Program-made: the position numbers and the translations under genes
Shown here: piece by piece, positions 1 to 8,529 of the stretch
Layout: the number at the start of each line of letters is the position of its first letter
Numbering within the stretch: position 1 is the stretch's first letter
Notes under the pieces: generated by a model
Seen by the model: only the letters and a program-made list of their open reading frames with translations
Told to the model about the DNA's origin: nothing
The model's database searches: none
Origin: a candidate division Hyd24-12 bacterium UBA5074
Lineage (GTDB): Bacteria > Fermentibacterota > Fermentibacteria > Fermentibacterales > Fermentibacteraceae
Reading direction: 5' to 3'
DNA length: 26,445 nucleotides
Assembly: GCA_002414865.1 (NCBI GenBank)
Contig: DIAQ01000064.1
Span: 4,990-31,434, forward strand

Positions 1-2279
1 AAGCCGTAGCCGGCGAACTTCTCCACGAGATCGAAGACCTCCGTGGCCACCTTCTTCGCGACTCCCCTGCCCACCGCCCCTTCGATGAACCTCTTGCGCT
101 GCTTCGCCATCACCTCGGGGTTCTTCTTCGACATGGCCTTCCGCAATATGTCAGCCTCTGCCATGTCCATGCCCGCGAAGCGGTTGGCGATAGCCATCAC
201 CTGCTCCTGGTAGATCATGATGCCGTAGGTTTCGGAGAGGATGTCCTCGAGTTCGGGGGAGATGCACCGGATCGAGTATCCCGTCTCGTTCTCGATGCCG
301 TGCTTGTTCCTGGCGTAAGGGTCGATCATGTCCATGGAGCCGGGTCTGAAGATCGCAACGGCAGCGGTGATGTCGCGGAAGCTGTTGACGCCTATTCTCC
401 TGAGCGCATCGCGCATCCCCGAGCTCTCGAGCTGGAACACGCCGGTGGTGTCCCCGTTGGCCAGCATCGCGAAAGTTTCGGGATCGGAGAGGGGCAGCGA
501 GCGCACGTCGAGCCCCGGATCCCTCCTCCTGGCCAGCAGCTCGGCCTTCTGCAGGACGGTCACCGTCCTCAGCCCGAGCACGTCGAGCTTCAGGAGGCCG
601 GCCGAGTCGAGGCTCTTCATCTCGTACTGGGTCGTGATGGTCTGGACGTCGTCCTTGACCTTGCACAGCGGGACGAAGTCCTGGAGCTCTCCAGGCGCGA
701 TGATCACGCCGGCGGCGTGGACCGAGGTGTTCCTGGCCAGATCCTCGAGGAATTCGCAATGCTCGAAGAGCTTCGCGATCCTCGGATCGGCCTCCGCCCT
801 CGCCTTGACCTCGGGCGCCTTCTCGACGACCTCGCCGATGGAGAGGTCCCCCTCCCCTGCCCTGCCGAGCTGCCTGGAGGCCTGGGAGACCAGCCGCGTG
901 AGGGCATCCACCTCGTCGAGCGGGATGCCCATGACCCTTCCGACATCCCTTATCGAGCTCTTGGCCTTCATCCGGTTGAATGTGACTATCTGGCAGACGC
1001 TCCGCCGACCGTACATCGAGACGATGTGATCGATCACCTCGGGCCTGCGCAGGAAGCAGACGTCGAGGTCGATGTCTGGCATCTCGCGCCTGGAGGGGTT
1101 CAGGAAGCGCTCGAAGCTGAGACCGTGCTGGAGAGGATTCACGTCCGTGATGCCGGCGGCGAAGGAGACCAGGCTCCCGGCCGCGGAGCCCCTCCCCGGG
1201 CCCATGGCGATGCCCTGCGACAGGGCCCACCTCCGCAGCTCCGAGACGATCAGGAAGTATCCGGGGAAGCCCATGTCCCTGATGACCCCCAGCTCGAAGT
1301 CCAGCCTGGCGGTCTCCGCAGCGTCGGGTTCCCTGCCCAGCCGCTCCTTCAGACCCGAGTCGGCCACTTCGGCCAGGGCCGAGTCCATGGAGCCTCCCTC
1401 GGGGATCGGGAATCGCGGGAGCAGGAGGTCGCCTTTCTCCATCCTGAAATCGCAGGCCTCCGCGATGCGCATCGAGTTGCCGACGCATTCCGGCAGCCAT
1501 GAGAAGAGCCTCGCCATCTCGTCGGGCGACTTGAGGTAGAACTCGTCCGTGGCGAAGCGCATGTGGTTGGGGTCCTCGAGCCGCTTGCCCGTCTGGACGC
1601 AGAGGAGGACCTCGTGGGACGGGGCCTGGCTCCTGTCCAGGTAATGGGCGTCCCCCGTGGCCACCGGCATGGCCCCGGTGCGCGCGCAGAGCGCAGCCAG
1701 AGGCTCGAGGATGCGCTTCTCCTCCGGCAGGCCGTGGTCCATGAGCTCGACGAAGAAGCTGTCCCTGCCCGCGAGCTCCATGTAGAAGCCAGCAGCCTCG
1801 TCCGCCGCGCGCTCGTTCCCCGCGAGCAGGTGCTGCGCCACCTCCCCGTGGAGGCAGGCCGTGCCTATCGCGAGTCCCCTGCTGTGAGCGGCGAGGACTT
1901 CCCGGTCGATCCTGGGGCGGTAGTAGAAGCCCTCCAGATACCCGATGGAGGAGAGCCTGCAGAGATTGCGGTAGCCTTCGGCGTCCTTCGCCAGGAGTGT
2001 CAGATGGAAGTACGGGGAGCGGCCGGGAACGGGATCCCTGTCATCGAGCCTGGTCGGGGCCAGGTAGGCTTCCATGCCGATGATGGGCTTGACGCCCTCG
2101 GCCGTCAGCTTGTCATAGAACTCGATGGCGCCGAAGAGGCTGCCATGATCCGTGACGGCGGCCGCGGGCATGCCCTGCTCCACGGCGCGCCTGGCCAGGT
2201 CCCCCGCCCTGATGGCGCCGTCGAGGAGGCTGTACTCCGAGTGGAGATGCAGATGTACGAATTCCTGGCTGGATGGCAT
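1..2279 (-). CDS. dnaE: DNA polymerase III alpha subunit, N-terminal 759 residues (C-terminus outside window)
   Basis: Catalytic subunit of the replicative DNA polymerase. The protein opens with a PHP domain (HLHLHSEYSLLDG at residues 9-21, then TDHGSLFG). The polymerase palm follows, with a GRGSAAGSLV motif and PDIDLDV at about residues 401-407; D402 and D404 match the first two catalytic aspartates of the family. The third is D566 in KLDVLGL. The last residues in the window belong to the fingers motif KFAGYGF, so roughly the C-terminal third (tandem HhH, OB fold, tau-binding end) lies beyond base 1. The family usually has V or F variation after the second Asp; here it is Val. The start ATG (2279-2277) overlaps the upstream stop as TGATG, implying translational coupling with the membrane-protein gene. 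Identification is secure; distinction from DnaE2 rests on overall motif match only. Confidence 0.97.
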   Translation of the reverse strand, partial: MPSSQEFVHLHLHSEYSLLDGAIRAGDLARRAVEQGMPAAAVTDHGSLFGAIEFYDKLTAEGVKPIIGMEAYLAPTRLDDRDPVPGRSPYFHLTLLAKDAEGYRNLCRLSSIGYLEGFYYRPRIDREVLAAHSRGLAIGTACLHGEVAQHLLAGNERAADEAAGFYMELAGRDSFFVELMDHGLPEEKRILEPLAALCARTGAMPVATGDAHYLDRSQAPSHEVLLCVQTGKRLEDPNHMRFATDEFYLKSPDEMARLFSWLPECVGNSMRIAEACDFRMEKGDLLLPRFPIPEGGSMDSALAEVADSGLKERLGREPDAAETARLDFELGVIRDMGFPGYFLIVSELRRWALSQGIAMGPGRGSAAGSLVSFAAGITDVNPLQHGLSFERFLNPSRREMPDIDLDVCFLRRPEVIDHIVSMYGRRSVCQIVTFNRMKAKSSIRDVGRVMGIPLDEVDALTRLVSQASRQLGRAGEGDLSIGEVVEKAPEVKARAEADPRIAKLFEHCEFLEDLARNTSVHAAGVIIAPGELQDFVPLCKVKDDVQTITTQYEMKSLDSAGLLKLDVLGLRTVTVLQKAELLARRRDPGLDVRSLPLSDPETFAMLANGDTTGVFQLESSGMRDALRRIGVNSFRDITAAVAIFRPGSMDMIDPYARNKHGIENETGYSIRCISPELEDILSETYGIMIYQEQVMAIANRFAGMDMAEADILRKAMSKKNPEVMAKQRKRFIEGAVGRGVAKKVATEVFDLVEKFAGYG

Positions 2280-3436
2280 CAGGACCCGGCGGAACCTTCC
2301 CGCTCCTCCGCGCAGGCAGCCTGCCCGGACCTCTTCGATTCGTCGGCCGAGCCGTACTTCTTCTCGAATGCGCGCCGGTCTTCATCCTCGGCGCGCTGGA
2401 GGAGGTCCTCCCCATCCTTCCTGTGCCTGACCGCCAGGTAGACGAGGGTCCATGCGGAACTGCCCATGGAGAACCAGTAGGAGACCAGCACGAGGGTGAC
2501 GATGACACCCGAGACGGCCGCCAGGGCGCCGGCCGCCCCCGTCCAGAGAGGAGCGCCGGCAACCAGGCCGAAAGCGTCGGAGAGGCTGCTGAAGGAGCCC
2601 ACCGCCTCAGGCGCCAGGGTCTGGAGCCCCGCCGCGAGCGTGGAGGCCGGGCTGCCGCCGAGGCCGATGGCCAGGGCGCGCGAGTAGAACAGCATCGCAG
2701 CCGAGCTGAAGGCGAGGAACACGGCGAAGCCTAGAACGCGCGTGACCAGGGAGGCCAGGGTGTACAGCGCGAGGCGCCAGGGCTGAGCCGTCAGCGAGCT
2801 GAAGAGCTCGAAGATCGTCTCGAACGTGTCGCCCCTGGTGCAGGCGACGATGGGAGGCGTCAGACAGAAGGAGACGGCGAGGGCGATCGCCGCGAGCACT
2901 GCCAGGAGCGACGCACCCCAGCATGGCACCGAGAGCAGCGCGACCCCGAACGGGCCGGCGCTGGGTATGCGGCCGATCAGGCCCAGCAGCGCGAAGGCGG
3001 CCACGGCGATCAGCAGCCCTGCCAGGATTGCGAGAGGCGTGGCGAAGACCGGTTTGTAGTTGCCGCGGGCGAATTCTGCAGCATCTCTTCCCGAGTAGAA
3101 GTCGTCCCCCCTGATCTGCTCGAAGGTGACGCGGCAGACCTTGAGCGATGCGACCATCAGGATGGCGAGGATGAAAAGGCCTGCGAGCGCCAGCAGGGCC
3201 ACGGCCTGCCAGGACTGCCAGAAGATGCCCGAGGGGAGGGGGAGAAGCCTGCCGGAGCCGATGCGTGAGCCGAGTCCGCCGGGGTCGGCAGCAAGGAAGC
3301 CGAGATAGACGAGGAGATCCCAGACCATCCAGGACAGCAGGAGAGCCTTGAAGAAAATCCAGATCTTCCTGGCGCTCAGGCCGAGTCTAGCGCAGGCAGG
3401 AATGTCCCTGATGTCGAAATGGAGCTTTTTCATCAT
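2279..3436 (-). CDS. Unknown polytopic membrane protein (385 aa), coupled to comF and dnaE
   Basis: I do not recognise the family. The 385-residue protein starts MMKKLHFDIRDIP, with a short cytoplasmic-looking N-terminus, then about six to seven hydrophobic segments: near residues 30-50, 75-98, 130-158, 162-195, 222-250 and 295-325. It ends in a charged, Lys/Glu/Arg-rich tail of about 55 residues that is probably cytoplasmic. A conserved-looking hydrophilic stretch around residues 105-130 (RVTFEQIRGDDFYSG) lies between two membrane segments. There are no transporter or enzyme motifs that I can name. It overlaps comF upstream by ATGA (4 bases) and dnaE downstream by TGATG (1 base), so it is translated as part of the lgt-comF-dnaE operon. 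Two tandem ATG codons begin the frame; either could be used. A role in envelope or DNA uptake would be a guess from context only. Confidence 0.85.
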   Translation of the reverse strand: MMKKLHFDIRDIPACARLGLSARKIWIFFKALLLSWMVWDLLVYLGFLAADPGGLGSRIGSGRLLPLPSGIFWQSWQAVALLALAGLFILAILMVASLKVCRVTFEQIRGDDFYSGRDAAEFARGNYKPVFATPLAILAGLLIAVAAFALLGLIGRIPSAGPFGVALLSVPCWGASLLAVLAAIALAVSFCLTPPIVACTRGDTFETIFELFSSLTAQPWRLALYTLASLVTRVLGFAVFLAFSSAAMLFYSRALAIGLGGSPASTLAAGLQTLAPEAVGSFSSLSDAFGLVAGAPLWTGAAGALAAVSGVIVTLVLVSYWFSMGSSAWTLVYLAVRHRKDGEDLLQRAEDEDRRAFEKKYGSADESKRSGQAACAEEREGSAGS

Positions 3437-4179
3437 CTGGTCGCCCTCCGCTCGGATGACGGTGGAGAAGCCTCGTACTCTGCGATGATAAGATCGGGGC
3501 GGAGGCTCCGGTAGGTCATCGTGAACCCGGAAACCGCCCCTGCCCCTGCTCGTCCGAGAGCCGCGGCGGCCTCGGTCAGAGTGGCCCCGGTCGTGATCAC
3601 GTCGTCCACCAGCCAGATGCCGCCCGACCCGGCCAGGTCATGCTGCGCGGTGAAGGCGCCTGCTAGGTTGCGCCGCCTCTCTCCCCGCGACAGGCCCACC
3701 TGGGGCCCTCGCTCGTCCCGGGCGAGAACCTGCCTGCAGCGAGCACCCGTATGCTCGGCGAGAGCCCGGGCCAGGAGGTGCGCCTGGTTGTAACCCCTCT
3801 CCCTGGCTCTTCGGGGCGACAGCGGAACCGGGACGAGGAGATCGCCGGGGCCGGGCAGCGACCTGGCGTGCAGGCAGGCGAGGAGGGCGGCCGTCGAGGC
3901 GAGGCGCCTCCTGCCCTCGTACTTGAGACCTGTGATCAGCTCGCGGGCGGCCCCGCAGTGGAGGAATACGCTGTGGACGGGTATGCCGTCGCCAGGCACG
4001 CCTTCCGAGAACACGGCGCCGTCCCCGCTCCACCTCGGGAAGGGGCTCGGGTAGAGCCTGAGGTCGCACCATCCGCAGATGCCCGCTCTGTGCGAAGCTC
4101 TGCCACAGATGGGGCATGCCGGGCTCGCGATGAGACGGGCGATCCTGGCGATGGCGCTTCCGGATGCCGGCGGGCGCAT
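3433..4179 (-). CDS. comF: ComF family amidophosphoribosyltransferase-like protein
   Basis: 248 residues, normal for ComF/GntX proteins. An N-terminal four-Cys zinc finger (CPICGR at about 22-27 and CGWC at about 35-38) precedes a phosphoribosyltransferase fold. The fold carries GLKYEGRRRLA, the family hallmark ERGYNQA, and the PRPP-binding loop VDDVITTGATL near residue 193. ComF supports uptake of transforming DNA in naturally competent bacteria, but the family is also present in many bacteria not known to take up DNA. No other competence gene is visible here, so competence is not implied. The gene starts 5 bases after the lgt stop; the G-run just before the ATG is closer than an ideal Shine-Dalgarno, which suggests reinitiation after lgt. 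Its stop overlaps the next gene by ATGA. Confidence 0.93.
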   Translation of the reverse strand: MRPPASGSAIARIARLIASPACPICGRASHRAGICGWCDLRLYPSPFPRWSGDGAVFSEGVPGDGIPVHSVFLHCGAARELITGLKYEGRRRLASTAALLACLHARSLPGPGDLLVPVPLSPRRARERGYNQAHLLARALAEHTGARCRQVLARDERGPQVGLSRGERRRNLAGAFTAQHDLAGSGGIWLVDDVITTGATLTEAAAALGRAGAGAVSGFTMTYRSLRPDLIIAEYEASPPSSERRATR

Positions 4180-4184
4180 CCCCC

Positions 4185-5045
4185 CTACCGCCCCGGTCCC
4201 CTGCCTCGCGCCTTCGGGGATGAGACCGCCCGCGCACCGGCGCCGACCGCATGCCTGGAATGCAGTATCAAACCCAGGACTATTGCTGCCAGGAACATCA
4301 GGAGGCTGATGATCTGGTTGTCGGTGACTCCGTTGCGACCAGCGAAGACGCTCATGCCCAGGATGGAGTTTGTGGAATGGTCGAAGTGCCTGAATTCCTC
4401 GAGACCGAATCGCGTCACGCCGTAGAGGCTAATGAAGGCGACGAAGATGAACCCGGGGAAATGCGCCCTCCTGTCCGCCGCGAGAAGGTACAGCAGAAGC
4501 AGCAGCCCGCCCAGCGATCCGTATAGCTGGGTCGGGTGGATGGGGGCATATCCGTATGTCTGCCAGGGGAGCGAGCCCGCAGGGAAGACCACGCCCAGCG
4601 CCGAGGAGGTCTCGGAGCCGAAGCAGCAGCCGTTGAGGAAGCACCCGATCCTGGTGATGAACAGCCCTAGTGCGAACGAGGGTATGGCCGCATCGGCGAA
4701 CTGCCAGACAGGCCACTTCTTCGCGGTGATGAAGCTGAAGCCCACAGCGAGCGCCAGGAGGACGCCACCCAGCATGCTGAGCCCGTAGAGGCCCTTCCAG
4801 AATGCGATGACGTCGAGCCAGTGCCCCTGGAATTCCTGGATGTGCGTCACCACGTAGAACGCTCTCGATCCCGCAATGGCGGCGAGCATGACCCAGACGC
4901 CCAGGTCGGCGATCTCCGCCGGTGCGAGCCCGATGGATGCGGAACGCCTGGTCGCGAGCGAGACTCCGAGGAGGAAGGAGATGGCGAGCGCCACTCCGTA
5001 GCTGTTTATCGGGAGCGTGCCTATCTTGAACAGAATGGGGTACAT
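4185..5045 (-). CDS. lgt: Prolipoprotein diacylglyceryl transferase
   Basis: Lgt transfers diacylglycerol from phosphatidylglycerol to the lipobox cysteine of prolipoproteins in the inner membrane, the first step of lipoprotein maturation. The 286-residue protein has about seven membrane segments. It carries the family signature TRIGCFLNGCCFG around residue 144, the early INSYG motif containing the conserved Tyr, and the C-terminal RFGLEEFR with the conserved Arg and Glu. The family's usual HGG loop residue (LSMLGG here) is not His, as in many homologues. The C-terminal 20 residues are basic and extend past the last membrane span. It is the first gene of lgt-comF-membrane protein-dnaE, has a good Shine-Dalgarno (GGAGGG, 3 bases before ATG) and its own candidate promoter. 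A client lipoprotein candidate is the 10498-11283 gene. Confidence 0.97.
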   Translation of the reverse strand: MYPILFKIGTLPINSYGVALAISFLLGVSLATRRSASIGLAPAEIADLGVWVMLAAIAGSRAFYVVTHIQEFQGHWLDVIAFWKGLYGLSMLGGVLLALAVGFSFITAKKWPVWQFADAAIPSFALGLFITRIGCFLNGCCFGSETSSALGVVFPAGSLPWQTYGYAPIHPTQLYGSLGGLLLLLYLLAADRRAHFPGFIFVAFISLYGVTRFGLEEFRHFDHSTNSILGMSVFAGRNGVTDNQIISLLMFLAAIVLGLILHSRHAVGAGARAVSSPKARGRGPGR

Positions 5046-5074
5046 CAGCCCTCCGCCGCTGTTACGGGTATCCG

Positions 5075-5104
5075 ATTATACGGACGGCGCGCCCGGGCGG
5101 TCAT
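5075..5104 (-). promoter_or_regulatory. Candidate sigma70-type promoter for lgt-comF-dnaE operon
   Basis: On the minus strand a perfect -10 hexamer TATAAT (5080-5075) is preceded after 18 bases by ATGACC (5104-5099), which matches 4 of 6 positions of TTGACA. It sits in the 72-base gap between the rodA stop and the lgt start, 29 bases upstream of the lgt ATG, leaving room for the GGAGGG ribosome site. This would let the lgt-dnaE unit be transcribed independently of the shape operon. The call is by consensus only. Confidence 0.5.
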
Positions 5105-5117
5105 CGCCGGGCATGTG

Positions 5118-6314
5118 TCAGATGACTCTCCAGTTCATGCCTGCATTCAGGCCCAGCCCGACGACGAACATGGCTGTTACCATGTGGCTGCCCCCGTAGC
5201 TCACGAGAACCAGGGGGATCCCTGTCACCGGCATGATCCCGAGCGTCATGCCCACGTTCACCGCCAGGTGCATGGCGAAATATGCGGCGCAGCCCGAGGC
5301 TATCAAGGATGTGAAGGAGTTCTCGCATCGCGATGCGATCCAGACGAGGCGCAGGATCAGAACTCCGAAGGCAGCCAGGAGCAGCAGGCTGCCGGCGAAG
5401 CCCATCTCCTCCGCCCAGACCGAGAACACGAAATCGGTGTGTCGGGCCGGGAGGAAGGCCAGACCTTTCTGCGACCCGTGCAGGAATCCCTGGCCCCACA
5501 GCCCGCCCGAGCCGATGGCCACCTCCGACTGGATGACGTTCCACCCCGCGCCGTGAGGATCGGCCGCCGGATCGAGGAAGGTCGTGAGGCGCGCCTGCTG
5601 GTAGGGCCTCAGGAGCCCCCACACGACCGGGGTGAATGCCGCCACGAGCGTGTTCACCGTCAGCACGACCACCCAGAGCATGGCCGGGGCTTTTCTGCGC
5701 AGCAGGAGCAGCACGATCATCGCGGTGAAGGCGAGCCAGTAGATCAGCGATATCGACGACAGGGCTGCGAAGACCGGACTGACGAGCAGGAAGATCCAGC
5801 CGGGGCCGTAGCCCGCCCACCACGTCATGAAAAGCAGCATCAGGATGGTGGCGCCTGCAGTCCCGAGATCGGGCTGGAGCCAGGTCAGTACGATTGCGGG
5901 GATGATCCCCGCATAGACGAAGAAGACTCCGAACCGCCTGGGCCTGCTCGAGAGGTCTGCGAACGCCCTCGAGGCGGCCGCCAGGATCGCCACCTTGGCG
6001 ACCTCCGACGCCTGGAATCTTATCGGACCGAGAGCGAGCCATCTCCCTGCCGGCCCAGATCCCGCGAAGTCCGTGACCAGGAGGAGAAGGAGGGCGAGTC
6101 CATAGAAGGGGTAGGCGAACTCCTCGATCCATCTCAGGGAAAGCCTCGTGCCCAGGACGAGGAAGAACACCCCGACAGCAGCCCAGGCCAGCTGCTTGAG
6201 GAAGACCGGATCGCCCTCCACGGCCTGGGATGCCGAGAAGACAGCCATCAGGCCGATCACGACGATCAGTCCGAGCGCCGAGAGTATGACCGGGTCCGGT
6301 CTGTCGGAGGTCAT
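5118..6314 (-). CDS. rodA: Rod-shape peptidoglycan glycosyltransferase RodA (SEDS family)
   Basis: SEDS-family membrane glycosyltransferase that polymerises lipid II during cell elongation, together with PBP2. The protein has 398 residues and about ten hydrophobic segments, the family size. Hallmarks seen: LQPDLGTA, FLDPAADPHGAGWNVIQS (containing the Asp of the catalytic loop), AIGSGGLWGQGF, HTDFVFSVWAEEMGF and, near the end, GIPLVLVSYGGS. I chose ATG 6314 (MTSDRPDP) rather than longer in-frame extensions. It makes an ATGA overlap with the PBP2 stop, as elsewhere in this operon, and the upstream extension is Arg-rich shadow sequence lying inside the PBP2 gene. It is the last gene of mreBCD-mrdA-rodA. 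FtsW is the close alternative, but the PBP2/Mre context argues for RodA. Confidence 0.96.
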   Translation of the reverse strand: MTSDRPDPVILSALGLIVVIGLMAVFSASQAVEGDPVFLKQLAWAAVGVFFLVLGTRLSLRWIEEFAYPFYGLALLLLLVTDFAGSGPAGRWLALGPIRFQASEVAKVAILAAASRAFADLSSRPRRFGVFFVYAGIIPAIVLTWLQPDLGTAGATILMLLFMTWWAGYGPGWIFLLVSPVFAALSSISLIYWLAFTAMIVLLLLRRKAPAMLWVVVLTVNTLVAAFTPVVWGLLRPYQQARLTTFLDPAADPHGAGWNVIQSEVAIGSGGLWGQGFLHGSQKGLAFLPARHTDFVFSVWAEEMGFAGSLLLLAAFGVLILRLVWIASRCENSFTSLIASGCAAYFAMHLAVNVGMTLGIMPVTGIPLVLVSYGGSHMVTAMFVVGLGLNAGMNWRVI

Positions 6315-8035
6315 CCCCCTCCTCCGAGGTAGCCCTGGAGGATCCTCGACACGATGGGCGCCGCCACGGCCCCTCCATGGCCTCCGTGTTCGACGACGAC
6401 CGCTATCGCCAGGGGGCGCGGCTCTCTGACGAACCCGATCACCCACGCATGATCCCCGGCGGAGCTCTCGGCTGTCCCGCTCTTGCCGAAGAACTCCCAG
6501 GGAAGCTCCCCGAGGGACCTGAGGGTCCCGTGGTCACCTGCGACAGCCTCCCGCATGCCCTCGGTGACGAGGGCCACGGCCTCGACAGGCAGATCGAGGT
6601 CTGCCCACGGGGGCTCGGAGATGTCGGAGTCCTTGACCAGCATCGGCGAGGGCATGGCTCCTCCGGAGGCGATGACTCCCGCGATGCAGGCCATCTGGAG
6701 AGGGGTGACCAGCAGCTCGCCCTGGCCGATCGAGACATTCAGCAGGTTGCCGAGCCCCCAGCCCCCATCACCGTAAAGGCTGTCCAGCAGAGCCGAGCTC
6801 GGGACCAGGCCCCTGCATTCGCCGGGCAGGATCCCTCCCATGAGCCTGCTGCCCAGCCCGAACCCCCTCGCGAAGGCCGCCAGCCCGTCGAGGGAGCCGA
6901 GCTGGATCGTGCGATAGAAGAAGACATCGCAGGACTGCGCGAGCGCTCCGACCACGTCGAGCCGCCCGTGCACGGTCCAGCAGCCGAAGTCCCTGCCTCC
7001 GAGATGGTAGGATCCGAAGCACGGATCGGGCCGGTAGGAGCCGTCGATGCTCCCGCTCTGGAGGAGATAGAGGGCTGTGACCGGCTTGAAGACCGAGCCC
7101 GGGGGATACCTGGCGGCCCACGCCCTGCTCAGGAGAGGTCTCTGCGGGTCCGAGCAGATGCTGTCCCATTCGGCGCCGGCCACTCCCGATGCGATCCTCC
7201 CCATGTCGAAGACCGGGCTGGATGCGAGGCAGAGTATCTCGCCGCTCGAGTAGTCGATCACCACGGCGGCCCCGGGGACCCCTTCGAGGGCCAGGACTTC
7301 GGTGGCCAGGCGCTGCAGCCCGAGATCGATGGTCAGCGTTATGTCCTCGCCGGGCCTCGGCGACACCTCGCCTCCGCCCTCGTATTCCTCGACCACCTTC
7401 CCCAGCGCATCGACGACCTCCCTGCGGTAGCCGGGCTCCCCCGAGAGCCGCTGATCGAGGCTGAGCTCCAGCCCGGACCTGCCGGAGACCTGTCCCTCGT
7501 AGCTCTCCTCCGAGGTCGCGAGGCCGACGTAGCCGATGACATGGCAGAACTCGGGTCCGCAGATGTATCTGCGCTGCGGCACGACATCGATCACCACTCC
7601 GCCGAGCCGGTACAGGTTCTCGGCGATGGCGCTGACCTCCTCCACGGAGAGCCCGGTGCGGATCGGGAACGGGCGGTACGGCCTCGAGGACGCGATCTCG
7701 ATCAGGGATGAGAGGGAGTCGGGCGCCAGCCCGGACAGGCCGGCCACCAGCGGCAGGTCGACCGTGCTGAACTCGGACGGGACTATCGAGATCCTGAACG
7801 AGGGCACGTTGTCCACCAGCACCTCGCCGTTCCTGTCGCGGATGAGCCCGCGGGGAGCAGGGTTCATGACGATCCGGATGTGGTTCTGCGCGGAGATCTC
7901 CCTGAAGTAGTCGCCCCTCAGTATCTGGAGATGGAAGAGCCTCGCCGCCAGGCCGGCGATGATCAGGACATAGATTATGAAGAAGCCGGCCACGGGCCTG
8001 CCGGATGGCTTCCTGGTACCGAAGCGGACCGTCAA
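6311..8035 (-). CDS. mrdA: Penicillin-binding protein 2 (peptidoglycan transpeptidase)
   Basis: Class B PBP that cross-links peptidoglycan for elongation as partner of RodA. 574 residues: a short cytoplasmic tail, one membrane anchor at about 15-37, a pedestal domain (PRGLIRDRNG at about 61-70), then the transpeptidase domain. Active-site motifs are intact: S314-V-F-K317 (acyl-enzyme Ser and Lys), S368-C-D370 (SxN-type motif), and K518-S-G-T521. A Cys/His cluster around residues 339-352 resembles that seen in many PBP2 proteins. The start is inferred as TTG at 8035-8033. It overlaps the mreD stop as TTGA, has a GGAG just upstream and leads straight into MTVRFGTRKPSG; longer frames would lie inside mreD and look non-coding. 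A class B PBP of the division machinery is excluded by context. Confidence 0.95.
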   Translation of the reverse strand: MTVRFGTRKPSGRPVAGFFIIYVLIIAGLAARLFHLQILRGDYFREISAQNHIRIVMNPAPRGLIRDRNGEVLVDNVPSFRISIVPSEFSTVDLPLVAGLSGLAPDSLSSLIEIASSRPYRPFPIRTGLSVEEVSAIAENLYRLGGVVIDVVPQRRYICGPEFCHVIGYVGLATSEESYEGQVSGRSGLELSLDQRLSGEPGYRREVVDALGKVVEEYEGGGEVSPRPGEDITLTIDLGLQRLATEVLALEGVPGAAVVIDYSSGEILCLASSPVFDMGRIASGVAGAEWDSICSDPQRPLLSRAWAARYPPGSVFKPVTALYLLQSGSIDGSYRPDPCFGSYHLGGRDFGCWTVHGRLDVVGALAQSCDVFFYRTIQLGSLDGLAAFARGFGLGSRLMGGILPGECRGLVPSSALLDSLYGDGGWGLGNLLNVSIGQGELLVTPLQMACIAGVIASGGAMPSPMLVKDSDISEPPWADLDLPVEAVALVTEGMREAVAGDHGTLRSLGELPWEFFGKSGTAESSAGDHAWVIGFVREPRPLAIAVVVEHGGHGGAVAAPIVSRILQGYLGGGG

Positions 8036-8529
8036 CTCTCCGCCGCCCTGCGGGCGCGCTCGACGAGTCCGGCGGCGCCTCCGATCATCATCCCGGCTGC
8101 GGCCGTAAGCGCGGCTCTGGGTATCACCACCAGCAGGCCGGACCCGAGCGACGAGATGAGCGGTCTCGATGCGGCAATCATGAAGACGAGATCGGACACG
8201 AGGGAGACGGCCGCGGCGGATGTCAGGAGGACCGTCCGGCTCTCGCGCGTGGCCGCGCCCAGCATGGACGACCCGGCCAGCATTCCGCAGATGAGACCCA
8301 GCGATGACGCCCCCACGGGCTGGTGCATCACCAGGTCGAGGCACAGGCCGGCGGCGAATGCGCCCTCGATGGCCCAGAAATCGCCCGAGTCGGCCGACAG
8401 GAACATGAGTGCGAGGGCCACCAGATTGGGCGCATAGAAGACCCTGCCCAGGCTCACTTCGAGCATCACCTGAGCCAGGATGGCCCCCGCCAGGAGCAGC
8501 GCGCCTCCTGCCCCAGGCTTCTGCGTCAT
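8032..8529 (-). CDS. mreD: Rod-shape determining protein MreD
   Basis: Small polytopic membrane protein of the elongasome; 165 residues, the usual length, with about five hydrophobic segments and few charged residues. MreD is poorly conserved, so the call rests on size, topology, the DxxMHQPxGASSLG-like loop around residues 65-77 and, above all, its position between mreC and mrdA. The start ATG overlaps the mreC stop (ATGA) and its own stop overlaps the TTG start of mrdA (TTGA), so the three genes are likely translated in series. Confidence 0.88.
   Translation of the reverse strand: MTQKPGAGGALLLAGAILAQVMLEVSLGRVFYAPNLVALALMFLSADSGDFWAIEGAFAAGLCLDLVMHQPVGASSLGLICGMLAGSSMLGAATRESRTVLLTSAAAVSLVSDLVFMIAASRPLISSLGSGLLVVIPRAALTAAAGMMIGGAAGLVERARRAAES

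Noticed and set aside
1059..1082. Val after the second catalytic Asp in DnaE (PDIDLDV)
   Set aside because: The position is not itself catalytic and the three Asp residues are present, so I do not treat it as a defect.
5086..5112. GCCCGG/CCGGGC hairpin between rodA and lgt as a terminator
   Set aside because: Only 6 bp with a 10-base loop, no U-tract, and it overlaps the candidate -35 of the lgt promoter.
4821..6332. Long plus-strand open frame (503 codons) rich in Arg, Glu, His and Gln
   Set aside because: It is antisense to rodA, whose SEDS motifs are unmistakable. The composition is typical of a shadow frame in high-G+C DNA.
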